Shown here one piece after another: positions 1 to 5,758 of a DNA stretch of 21,545 bases. A model generated the notes under the pieces. That model did not search any database and had not been told where the DNA came from. It saw nothing but the letters and a program-made list of their open reading frames with translations. Source of the stretch: JAIXWP01 sp046309775 (GTDB lineage: Bacteria; Bacteroidota; Bacteroidia; Flavobacteriales_D; Sanyastnellaceae); NCBI GenBank assembly GCA_046309775.1, contig JBKCOM010000001.1, forward strand, positions 1-21,545. Reading direction: 5' to 3'. A program made the translations under genes and the position numbers. Within the stretch, counting starts at the first letter, position 1. Each line of letters begins with the position of its first letter.

Positions 1-71
1 GAAAAAGGGGTCACGCTTTTGGAGAGAAACTTTGCGCTTTTTAACGTTTTGTGTCGTATCGCTAAAAACAA

Positions 72-106
72 AAAAGCCGTGAAAGTCAACTACTTTCACG
101 GCTTTT
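72..106. terminator. Bidirectional intrinsic terminator
   Basis: A perfect 15-bp stem (72-86 with 92-106) encloses a 5-base loop CAACT. Its GC-rich core is GCCGTGAAAGT, and the stem ends are A-rich on the left and T-rich on the right, so it can stop transcription in either direction. It probably ends whatever lies left of the window and also leftward transcription from the promoter at 276-305. Confidence 0.85.
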
Positions 107-123
107 CGCATTTGAGTATTCTC

Positions 124-158
124 TCGAAGCGGAGAGTTAGGATAGTGAACCATCCACT
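124..158 (-). other. Possible tRNA 3'-end fragment (attachment-site remnant)
   Basis: Read on the minus strand, the segment contains GGTTCACTATCC followed by TAACTCTCCGCT. This resembles the T-arm and acceptor end of Bacteroidota tRNA-Ser or tRNA-Leu genes, and it is followed by a terminator at 106-72 as a tRNA gene often is. No matching D-arm, anticodon arm or 5' acceptor strand is visible upstream, so it is not a whole tRNA. Mobile elements often carry such fragments at an integration site. The T-loop departs from consensus and chance resemblance is quite possible. Confidence 0.2.
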
Positions 159-220
159 CCAACGTCTTTATTTTCAATAATTTATTCCAACTTTTTCACC
201 CTAGAAACCCTGGTAGAAAC

Positions 221-244
221 CAAGCAACCCAATTGGGGGGCTTG
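221..244. repeat. 24-bp imperfect palindrome
   Basis: The outer arms CAAGC and GCTTG flank the self-complementary core CCCAATTGGG, with only two mismatched positions (AA against GG) between them. No T-tract follows, so it is not an obvious terminator. It could be a protein-binding site or a stem in the leftward transcript. Confidence 0.5.
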
Positions 245-275
245 ACTGAACTCCTTGTGTCTCATTCAGGTATTG

Positions 276-305
276 CAAATATAAGAGTTTCTTTTTGAAA
301 ATCAA
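276..305 (-). promoter_or_regulatory. Bacteroidota-type promoter, leftward
   Basis: On the minus strand the sequence reads TTG (305-303), a 19-base spacer, then TATATTTG (283-276). This is an exact match to the Bacteroidota -33/-7 pattern TTG-N19-TAnnTTTG. Transcription would start near 270 and run toward the terminator at 106-72. Confidence 0.5.
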
Positions 306-380
306 TTCAGAATGAACCCAAAAATGTATTCAACGATTTTCTAGTGTGCCATAAAACTTTCCTGATGGCTCAATCACTCG

Positions 381-438
381 ATTTGCTCAAATATGACCAG
401 GTGAACAATTGAACAATGAACAAATGAACATTTGCTCA
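381..438. repeat. Iteron-like cluster of four TGAACA motifs flanked by a direct repeat
   Basis: Four copies of TGAACA start at 402, 410, 417 and 425, spaced 8, 7 and 8 bases apart. The 9-base direct repeat ATTTGCTCA brackets the cluster at 381-389 and 430-438. Regularly spaced repeats like this serve as binding arrays for replication initiators, recombination-directionality factors or transcription regulators. Nothing here says which, but an rteC-like gene and an excisionase-like gene lie downstream. Confidence 0.55.
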
Positions 439-472
439 TGAGGAGATTCCCCCATTTCCACTCCTTTTTTCA

Positions 473-488
473 TTAGTACAAGTACTAA
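473..488. promoter_or_regulatory. Operator-like inverted repeat TTAGTAC-AA-GTACTAA
   Basis: A perfect 7-bp inverted repeat with a 2-base centre lies upstream of the rteC-like gene. It contains the octamer TAGTACAA, which is also the core of both tandem palindromes at 1555-1576 in front of the excisionase-like gene. The shared core suggests that one regulator binds both places. Confidence 0.45.
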
Positions 489-542
489 ATGTTAGATTTT
501 TTTTGGCAGCGAAAAGTTGCATTTTTTGAAATCATATCTAGG

Positions 543-587
543 GTGGCAGATGGCAAGGTATATATATATATCCTTGCCATTTGCCAC
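543..587. repeat. 45-bp hairpin with alternating TA centre
   Basis: Arms of 16 bases (543-558 and 572-587) are complementary except for one position that forms a G-U pair in RNA. Between them lie 13 alternating T and A bases. No T-tract follows, so it is not an ordinary terminator. It could act as a 5' leader structure for the rteC-like gene, a dimeric protein site, or a cruciform-prone element. A TTG codon at 581 in its right arm would allow an upstream in-frame start, but that seems unlikely. Confidence 0.7.
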
Positions 588-694
588 ATGGTGATTTCAC
601 CCGATTTCGAGGAGGAAAACACCATGGTTTTTTCGGTAACATCTCGCAATTTTATCAGTTATGCTTAATATCAACTATTCAAACTATTTTAAAA

Positions 695-1544
695 ATGAAA
701 GAAAACTTAACCGTTGTCCTAGAACAACTAAAAACAGCGAAGATCCAGGTGAGTCGAAGAACTCTCCGAAAACAGATCAATCTTTTTGAATTTGATGATT
801 CACATGAAATTGAATTCAATGGGCATCATTCAACGAACAGTCTCGAAGATTACCTCTACAACCTCTATTCCCCTATAAAGAGGCAGGTAGATGATCTAGT
901 GAATAACCTGCCTAAAGAGCCACAGGAGCTCCAAAAGGACTTTGACCTAGCCAGTTTCGAGGTCAAGGAATTTCGACAACGGTATTTCCCAAAGGAAAAT
1001 ATCGAGGTTTTACTTCATCGCGTTGAGCTGCATAAATCCGCTCCCCAGGAGCTTAAACAGGATGATGCAATAAAAAAAAATCCTGAACTATTTTTCTGTA
1101 CAGTATAAGATTCTCGAAATGCTGGAGGAATTGTTCAGGCATCGCATCGTGCACATCAACAAATTCTGCATTTCTAGAAATACTCCAACCATTCATGATC
1201 CAGATTCAATCCTTCCTACCAAGCAAGAATTATCTGCCTATCTATCCGGTCAACTTTCTCTATTCCCAAAAGGTAGTGGATCAACCCTTATTCAATGGAA
1301 ACGCGACAAGGTCGAGTTTATCGAGCTTTTTATTGCCGTCTATGAAAGCAATTCAGTAATATCTACCTCTAAGAGTAAATTAACCAGGAAGGAATTTTTC
1401 GGTCTTTTAATGTGGTTTTTCAATATTCGAATTGGCAACCTGGATTCTTCACTTACAGCAGCAAAAAATCGTAAAATCGAGAACCGTCCTTTTCTTAAAG
1501 AGTTATTGGACGCATTTGAATCGTATTGCAACCGGAAGGGCTAA
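695..1544 (+). pseudogene. rteC-like: RteC-like regulator interrupted by a +1 frameshift
   Basis: Two consecutive reading frames together make one RteC-family protein of about 282 residues, the usual size for that family. RteC proteins are DNA-binding regulators of excision in Bacteroides conjugative transposons. The C-terminal half shows the typical pattern: a helix with WKRDKVEFIELFIAVYES, then FFNIRIGNLDSSLTAAKNRK, then PFLKELLDAF. The first frame starts at ATG 695 and runs to a stop at 1106-1108. Removing one base from the nine-A run at 1072-1080 joins it to the second frame, reading KKILNYFSVQYKILEM across the junction. The break may be a real mutation, a homopolymer sequencing error, or slippage by RNA polymerase. 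In-frame codons exist back to TTG 581, but they lie in a hairpin arm, so 695 is preferred. Confidence 0.7.
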
Positions 1545-1554
1545 AAAAATCTTA

Positions 1555-1576
1555 TTGTAGTACAATTGTAGTACAA
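1555..1576. promoter_or_regulatory. Two abutting palindromes TTGTAGTACAA (likely operator)
   Basis: The 11-bp palindrome TTGTAGTACAA occurs twice in direct contact (1555-1565 and 1566-1576), 52 bases before the excisionase-like start. One copy per DNA helical turn suits cooperative binding of two dimers on one face. The core TAGTACAA recurs at 474-481. Likely control of the 1629 gene, possibly by its own product or by the rteC-like protein; the binder is not identified. Confidence 0.6.
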
Positions 1577-1608
1577 TAATCAACTGAAATCTTCTCGCTA
1601 GTCTTGCA

Positions 1609-1624
1609 GCCGAAATAAATCGGC
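1609..1624 (+). promoter_or_regulatory. Small hairpin just before the excisionase-like start
   Basis: GCCGA and TCGGC pair across a 6-base AT-only loop, ending 4 bases before ATG 1629. It could tune translation of that gene. The stem has only 5 bp, so the call is weak. Confidence 0.25.
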
Positions 1625-1628
1625 AGCT

Positions 1629-1934
1629 ATGTGGAATACCCAACAAAATAACGAGAATGCAGTCATCAAGTCTTTGGTTGAAAGGCTGGAAAAGGTTGAA
1701 AGAAAGCTCAACGAAATCAGTAAGGAAGTTAAAGAGCCAAAATCGGAATTCAAGTACCTGGATGTTATCAATGCTTCCAAATTCTTGGGGATGTCAAGAG
1801 CTAAGCTCTACATCCTTATGCGTGATGGTGTAGTCCCATACACCTATGTCGGAAATCAGCGCAGACTGATTATGGCCGACCTGGTGAAGTATGTCGAAAA
1901 GAATTACATCCCGGCAAAGAAATCCATTTTATAA
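1629..1934 (+). CDS. Excisionase-like helix-turn-helix DNA-binding protein
   Basis: A 101-residue protein of the HTH_17/MerR-like excisionase class common on Bacteroidota mobile elements. Residues about 8-35 are highly charged with heptad-like spacing (VERLEKVERKLNEISKEV), probably a short coiled coil. Residues about 45-92 hold the winged HTH: LDVINASKFLGMSRAKLYIL is the helix-turn-helix, and PYTYVGNQRRLIMADLVKYV is the wing with the usual final helix. Such proteins bend DNA to direct excision or act as transcription regulators of element genes. The tandem palindromes at 1555-1576 are a plausible target. The primase/helicase gene starts 20 bases downstream, so the two are probably co-transcribed. 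No integrase is visible in the window, so the excisionase role is inferred and a pure regulator role is equally possible. Confidence 0.75.
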   Translation: MWNTQQNNENAVIKSLVERLEKVERKLNEISKEVKEPKSEFKYLDVINASKFLGMSRAKLYILMRDGVVPYTYVGNQRRLIMADLVKYVEKNYIPAKKSIL

Positions 1935-1954
1935 CTCTTAAACTAAGTAACTAC

Positions 1955-4030
1955 ATGTCATTGAACAAAGATGCTATTCTAAACCTTACCAATGGTGGTA
2001 TAGATGTTTTCAAACACTTCCTGGGAAGCAAGTTTACCAAGATTGAAAAATCATTCAAGAGCCCATTTTACAACGATACTAAGGCATCTTGCTACATCTA
2101 CCTGGACAAGAAATCCAGGACTTTTAAATTCAAAGATTTTGGAGATGCCGAATACAGTGGTGATTGCTTCTTCTTTGTGAGTAAGGTTTTTGGATTGAGC
2201 TGTGATGACAAAGAAGATTTTATAAGGATTCTTGAAATCATTGACCAGGAGCTGCATCTCAACCTGGAGGACAAAGACCAAAAGCTCGATCGCATTCTTC
2301 GAGAAAATAAAGGCGAAGTAAAAGTGGCTGCACAACTGCCTTCCATTCATGATGGATTTGAAACAGCCCAGACTAAAATGCCCTTGCAGGCAAAGGAATT
2401 TACGCCCAAAGAAATTGCCTTTTGGGCGCAGTATGGAATCAGCAAGGAAATACTCGACAAGTACCATGTAATTTCCATTCAAAGTTTTTCAGGAGTTGGG
2501 AAAGAGGGAAAAGAATACATCCTTGAAACCAACGACACAGAGCCGATTTTCGGCTACCAGGGCCGCAGGTACACGAAGTTGTACCGTCCTAATTCAAAAC
2601 TTCGGTTCTTATATACCGGTGAAGTCACCGAGAACTATGTATTCGGATTTGACCAGCTGCCGATTCGCGGTGATGTGTTGTTTATCACTGGTGGCGAAAA
2701 AGATGTTCTTAGTCTCGTTTCACATGGATTGACTGCTATTTGCTTCAACAGTGAAACGGCAAATATCCCAAAGAACATGATCCGTGGATTGAGCTACCGA
2801 TTTAAGCACATTACACTGCTCTACGATGTAGATGATACTGGCCTTGCAGCCATGGAAAAACTCATAGGATCACTGAAAGAATATCAACTCAAAAGTTTGC
2901 GCCTGCCTCTATCCGGTGAAAAAAACGAAAAGGACATTTCCGACTTTTTCAAAATGGGACACAGCCAGGATGACCTGATGATGTTGTTTCGTGAAATGCT
3001 AGACCAGCTTTATGAAGATACCATTGCTGTTATGCGTTCCTGTGAAATTGATTTTGACAATCCGCCCAAAGCACCGGAGCCATTGCTCACGATCAATGAT
3101 GTAACTATTGGGACACCTGGAAACTTAGTCTGTATTGCAGGTTCAGAAGGCAGCGGAAAAACCAACTTTTTGGGAGGTATTCTTTCCGGAGCAATCAAGC
3201 CGGAAGGAATTGATATCGATACCTTGGGTACAACTATCCGAGAAAACATTAATGAGCAGTCTGTAATCCTCTATGATACTGAGCAATCGGAATTTCAGCT
3301 GTACAAAAACCTCACTTACATTTTGAAGCGAACCAGTTTGAGCAAGCCACCAGCTTGGTTTAAGGCCTACTGCCTGGTTGGAATCTCCAGGAACGAACGG
3401 ATGAACTTAATCCTGGAATCCATGGATAGGTTCTTTTACGAAAATGGTGGAATACACATGGTAGTGATTGATGGAATTGCTGACTTACTGGGAGCTGTAA
3501 ACGATGAGGAAAGCTCCGTGAAGCTTGTTGAGGAACTATTCCGGATGGCTGCAATCTATAACACGGTAATCATTTGCGTTCTGCACATGGCTCCTTCCGG
3601 AATGAAGCTCCGAGGACACCTTGGTTCGGAGGTACAACGCAAAGCTGCCGGAATTCTTCTAATCGAAAAAGACGAGAATAATAATTCAAGTGTCATCAAG
3701 GCGCTGAAAGTAAGAGATGGATCTCCTTTAGATGTACCAATGATTCAATTCGGCTGGAGCAAAGAAGAAGGACGACATGTTTACCTGGGCGAAAAGAGCA
3801 AGGAGGATTCTGAAATGCGCAAAGCGAGCGAATTGAAAGATGCAGCAGCAAACATTTTTAAGGATAAGCACCTAATCACGAACCAAAATCTGATCAAGTC
3901 AGTCATGGAGCACCTGGATGTGAAGGAACGCACCGCCAGAGCCTACATCAAGTACATGAGAGAACATGAAATCATTGAAAGAAGCTCCGGAAATCCGCAG
4001 GAATACCAGCTTTTTGCCATGCCTTTCTAA
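1955..4030 (+). CDS. Mobile-element primase/helicase (Toprim plus RecA-fold ATPase)
   Basis: A 691-residue protein, probably for replication of the host element. Residues about 30-80 align by pattern with the CHC2 zinc domain of DnaG-type primases (SPFYND..., GDCFFFV), but the expected Cys/His ligands are replaced by Ser, Tyr and others. Residues about 240-335 are a Toprim domain, with GGEKD (246-250, catalytic Glu) and DVDD (291-294, metal-binding Asp). Residues about 380-600 form a RepA/DnaB-like RecA-fold ATPase, with Walker A GSEGSGKT (396-403) and Walker B MVVIDG (502-507). The C-terminus (about 630-688) looks like a winged helix. It follows the excisionase-like gene by 20 bases, and a terminator lies 58 bases after its stop. 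Base composition is richer in GC than the BREX operon that follows, in keeping with the element backbone. Confidence 0.8.
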   Translation: MSLNKDAILNLTNGGIDVFKHFLGSKFTKIEKSFKSPFYNDTKASCYIYLDKKSRTFKFKDFGDAEYSGDCFFFVSKVFGLSCDDKEDFIRILEIIDQELHLNLEDKDQKLDRILRENKGEVKVAAQLPSIHDGFETAQTKMPLQAKEFTPKEIAFWAQYGISKEILDKYHVISIQSFSGVGKEGKEYILETNDTEPIFGYQGRRYTKLYRPNSKLRFLYTGEVTENYVFGFDQLPIRGDVLFITGGEKDVLSLVSHGLTAICFNSETANIPKNMIRGLSYRFKHITLLYDVDDTGLAAMEKLIGSLKEYQLKSLRLPLSGEKNEKDISDFFKMGHSQDDLMMLFREMLDQLYEDTIAVMRSCEIDFDNPPKAPEPLLTINDVTIGTPGNLVCIAGSEGSGKTNFLGGILSGAIKPEGIDIDTLGTTIRENINEQSVILYDTEQSEFQLYKNLTYILKRTSLSKPPAWFKAYCLVGISRNERMNLILESMDRFFYENGGIHMVVIDGIADLLGAVNDEESSVKLVEELFRMAAIYNTVIICVLHMAPSGMKLRGHLGSEVQRKAAGILLIEKDENNNSSVIKALKVRDGSPLDVPMIQFGWSKEEGRHVYLGEKSKEDSEMRKASELKDAAANIFKDKHLITNQNLIKSVMEHLDVKERTARAYIKYMREHEIIERSSGNPQEYQLFAMPF

Positions 4031-4039
4031 GAATATTCC

Positions 4040-4054
4040 CATGGTATTACCATG
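4040..4054. repeat. 15-bp perfect palindrome CATGGTA-T-TACCATG
   Basis: A 7-bp inverted repeat around a single T lies 10 bases after the primase/helicase stop. The one-base centre rules out a simple hairpin, so it reads more like a protein-binding site. No target gene is evident. Confidence 0.35.
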
Positions 4055-4087
4055 AGATTACCGGTCTTGCCCCCCATTTCCGGTGAG

Positions 4088-4120
4088 AGTCCTCGGTTTT
4101 TACCGGGGACTTTGTTTTAT
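4088..4120 (+). terminator. Intrinsic terminator after the primase/helicase gene
   Basis: AGTCCTCGGT (4088-4097) pairs with ACCGGGGACT (4102-4111) through ten pairs, one of them G-U, over a T4 loop. The T-rich tract TTTGTTTTAT follows. It separates the backbone operon on the left from the BREX operon on the right. Confidence 0.8.
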
Positions 4121-4181
4121 GACCTTAGTTGTCACGAATTATGGCAGATTTGACACGATTGAAAATTAAAACCTTATGCAT

Positions 4182-4212
4182 TTTGTTAAGATGTTTTTTT
4201 CTGCTACTTTTG
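4182..4212 (+). promoter_or_regulatory. Promoter of the xre-BREX operon
   Basis: TTTG (4182-4185), a 19-base spacer, then TACTTTTG (4205-4212) fits the Bacteroidota pattern TTTG-N19-TAnnTTTG exactly. The predicted start of transcription is around 4218-4220, about 18 bases before ATG 4237. The -7 box shares its last three bases with the palindrome at 4210-4225. It is the only good promoter seen between the terminator at 4088 and brxA. Confidence 0.7.
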
Positions 4213-4225
4213 ACAGCACTGTCAA
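4210..4225. promoter_or_regulatory. Operator-like palindrome TTGACAG-CA-CTGTCAA
   Basis: A perfect 7-bp inverted repeat with a 2-base centre covers the end of the -7 box and the expected transcription start. A dimeric XRE protein bound here would block RNA polymerase. Related half-sites occur upstream as TTGTCAC (4129-4135) and TTGACAC (4150-4156). The obvious candidate ligand is the XRE protein encoded 12 bases downstream. Confidence 0.65.
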
Positions 4226-4236
4226 GTAAAAAAAAT

Positions 4237-4536
4237 ATGGGTTCAGGAAGAATTGATTTCGGAGAATATCTCCATGAGTTGAGGATAACTAATGGCTACT
4301 CGCAAAAAAAGGTAGCTGATAAGCTTGGTATTGATATCAGTTTGTTAAGCAAAATCGAGCATGGCGAAAGACATGTCCAAGGACATATGCTTAAGCCTAT
4401 CGCTGATTTATTTAAATTAAATTATAAAGAGATTCAAATTCAGTTTTTGAATCAAAAAATTGAAGATGAATATGGTGATAATCCATATTTTATAGAAACG
4501 ATCAATTTAATATCAAATAAGAATAAGAGTAAATGA
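4237..4536 (+). CDS. XRE-family regulator leading the BREX operon
   Basis: A 99-residue helix-turn-helix protein, counted from ATG 4237. Residues about 8-62 form a Cro/C1-type HTH domain: FGEYLHELRITNGYSQKKVA, then DISLLSKIEHGERH with the recognition helix, then LKPIADLFKLN. The tail (about 63-99) is short and charged and may serve in dimerisation. An in-frame TTG start at 4129 would add 36 residues, but they would be encoded across the promoter and operator, so it is rejected. The size and position resemble controller proteins of restriction-modification systems. The stop overlaps the brxA start by four bases (ATGA), which ties it to the BREX operon. I infer negative autoregulation through the palindrome at 4210-4225. 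Activation at higher or lower concentration, as in controller proteins, cannot be excluded. Confidence 0.8.
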   Translation: MGSGRIDFGEYLHELRITNGYSQKKVADKLGIDISLLSKIEHGERHVQGHMLKPIADLFKLNYKEIQIQFLNQKIEDEYGDNPYFIETINLISNKNKSK

Positions 4537-5171
4537 AGAGTATAACAAAATATACATTTTCATTCACTGGTGCATCTGCATTAATTTCAGAGACATTGGT
4601 AATTGCTGAAGAATACAACAGGCTTAAAGATTGGAAAGCGGTTGAGAAATCGTTATTGGATAATAATTTATTGAACAAAGTAAAACAGGCTACATTCAAA
4701 AGAGAATTTTTAGAAATAAAAAAACGCTTATCTCTGCTAACACAAGATCAATTGCAGTTAATGATTCATGGGAGCCTGGATGATGCAAAGGCCATGATTT
4801 TATTATCCCTTGTAAAGTCATACACATTTTTACGAGATTTTATTGTAGAGGCAATTCGCAATAAATATTTACTTTTCGATACAGCCGTTTCAGAAATAGA
4901 TTACATCAAGTTCGTTAATACAAAGATTCTATCTCATAATGAACTTAATGAGATCACAGAATTAACAGCAAAGAAAGTAAAGCAGGTTGTTTTTAAATTA
5001 CTTGAGCAGGTTGGATTAATTACCCAGGCAAAGAACGGGAGCATATTAAAGCCAATATTAAATAGTAAAGTCATCGATGTAATAGTTGATGATGACCCGG
5101 CTTTTCTTAATGCCTTTCTCTATTCAAATGAAGAAATAAAAAGTCTATTGCAAAAATTAAAACATGCTTAA
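4533..5171 (+). CDS. brxA: BREX protein BrxA (DUF1819 family)
   Basis: A 212-residue protein with the length and position of BrxA, the first gene of type I BREX operons. The start region KYTFSFTGASALISETLVIA and the mid-region pattern AMILLSLVKSYTFLRDFIVE fit the DUF1819 family. Residues about 140-175 look like a winged-helix segment (ELNEITELTAKKVKQVVFKL, then LEQVGLI). BrxA homologues are small helical DNA-binding proteins, and in some BREX systems they are dispensable for defence. It starts inside the xre stop (4-bp ATGA overlap) and overlaps brxB by 8 bases, so translation is probably coupled. The gene is strongly AT-rich compared with the element backbone. Confidence 0.9.
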   Translation: MKSITKYTFSFTGASALISETLVIAEEYNRLKDWKAVEKSLLDNNLLNKVKQATFKREFLEIKKRLSLLTQDQLQLMIHGSLDDAKAMILLSLVKSYTFLRDFIVEAIRNKYLLFDTAVSEIDYIKFVNTKILSHNELNEITELTAKKVKQVVFKLLEQVGLITQAKNGSILKPILNSKVIDVIVDDDPAFLNAFLYSNEEIKSLLQKLKHA

Positions 5172-5757
5172 AAGTCAAACATATTATACACCTCAACATT
5201 TTGAGAGCCTATTCAAGATTCTTTCAAGTACCCGCTTCTTGAACAAAGAGGGATTGGGTGGCGAACTGCCTTTTTTCATTCACTCCTTTCCGGTAAGTAA
5301 TCAAGCCCTTGTTGATACAAATATTCAATCACTAATTAAGCGTTTGCAAAATGAGGGAATTGACATTTTAGAAATCCATCTTTATCATCTGTGTGTTGAT
5401 ATACTCAAAAAGGGGAATTTGTTTGAACAGATAGTTAACCAGGAAAAGAATTTGCCAAAGCAACGCTTATTGAGGGTATTAAGTGGACCATTAAATATAG
5501 ACTCCGTTGTTATTCCTGAGATCCATAAACGGCTTTCTGATAGTACTGCGAAAATCATTTTCTTAACGGGTATTGGTGCAGCTTTCCCAATTATTCGATC
5601 CCATACGATTCTAAACAATTTACAAACCCTTGTAGGAGACTTACCATTAGTAATGTTCTTTCCGGGTACCTACAACAACCAATCATTAACCCTGTTTGAC
5701 CGACTGAAGGATGATAACTACTATCGGGCTCACAACCTCAACGATTATAAAATCTGA
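5164..5757 (+). CDS. brxB: BREX protein BrxB (DUF1788 family)
   Basis: A 197-residue protein of the DUF1788 family, always next to brxA and brxC in type I BREX. Recognisable family features are KIIFLTGIGAAFPIIRSHTI around residues 129-148 and the C-terminal LVMFFPGTYNNQSLTLFDRL followed by DDNYYRAHNL. Its biochemical role is poorly known; it is required for defence and methylation in studied BREX systems and probably acts as an adaptor in the BrxB-BrxC-PglX-PglZ assembly. It overlaps brxA by 8 bases, and its stop is one base before the brxC start. No truncation is seen. Confidence 0.92.
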   Translation: MLKSQTYYTPQHFESLFKILSSTRFLNKEGLGGELPFFIHSFPVSNQALVDTNIQSLIKRLQNEGIDILEIHLYHLCVDILKKGNLFEQIVNQEKNLPKQRLLRVLSGPLNIDSVVIPEIHKRLSDSTAKIIFLTGIGAAFPIIRSHTILNNLQTLVGDLPLVMFFPGTYNNQSLTLFDRLKDDNYYRAHNLNDYKI

Positions 5758-5758
5758 T

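Larger units (their letters stand above)
72..270 (-). ncRNA. Candidate small leftward transcript, about 200 nt
   Basis: A consensus Bacteroidota promoter at 276-305 points left, and the perfect terminator at 106-72 lies about 165-200 nt downstream, which outlines one short transcript. The only frame with an ATG encodes 27 residues (265 down to 182) with no recognisable features. The transcript would include the palindrome at 221-244. It could be a small regulatory RNA or the relic of a longer unit. The only evidence is the promoter and terminator geometry. Confidence 0.25.
107..542. other. Gene-poor, signal-rich stretch
   Basis: No convincing protein gene is seen here. Frame 1 is open from position 1 to 180, but it reads through the terminator stem and matches nothing I recognise. 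The stretch instead carries a leftward promoter, a palindrome at 221-244, a cluster of TGAACA repeats at 381-438 and an inverted repeat at 473-488. With a regulator and an excisionase-like gene just downstream, it may be a control or end region of the mobile element. That role is inferred. Confidence 0.5.

Noticed and set aside
1..180. Open frame running in from the window edge
   Set aside because: It would code across a perfect terminator stem and the peptide has no recognisable features; probably chance.
624..668. A 14-codon ORF (ATG 624) preceded by GGAGG, possibly a leader peptide
   Set aside because: Too short to support, and Bacteroidota rarely rely on Shine-Dalgarno sequences. No attenuator structure is evident after it.
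581..694. TTG-initiated N-terminal extension of the rteC-like frame
   Set aside because: The start codon lies in the arm of the 45-bp hairpin and the added residues match nothing in the family; ATG 695 gives the expected length.
4129..4236. In-frame upstream start (TTG 4129) for the XRE gene
   Set aside because: It would place the consensus promoter and operator inside the coding region; the added residues are outside the HTH fold.
5711..5758. In-frame upstream ATG for brxC
   Set aside because: It lies within brxB and adds 16 residues ahead of the conserved start of the family; ATG 5759 sits one base after the brxB stop.
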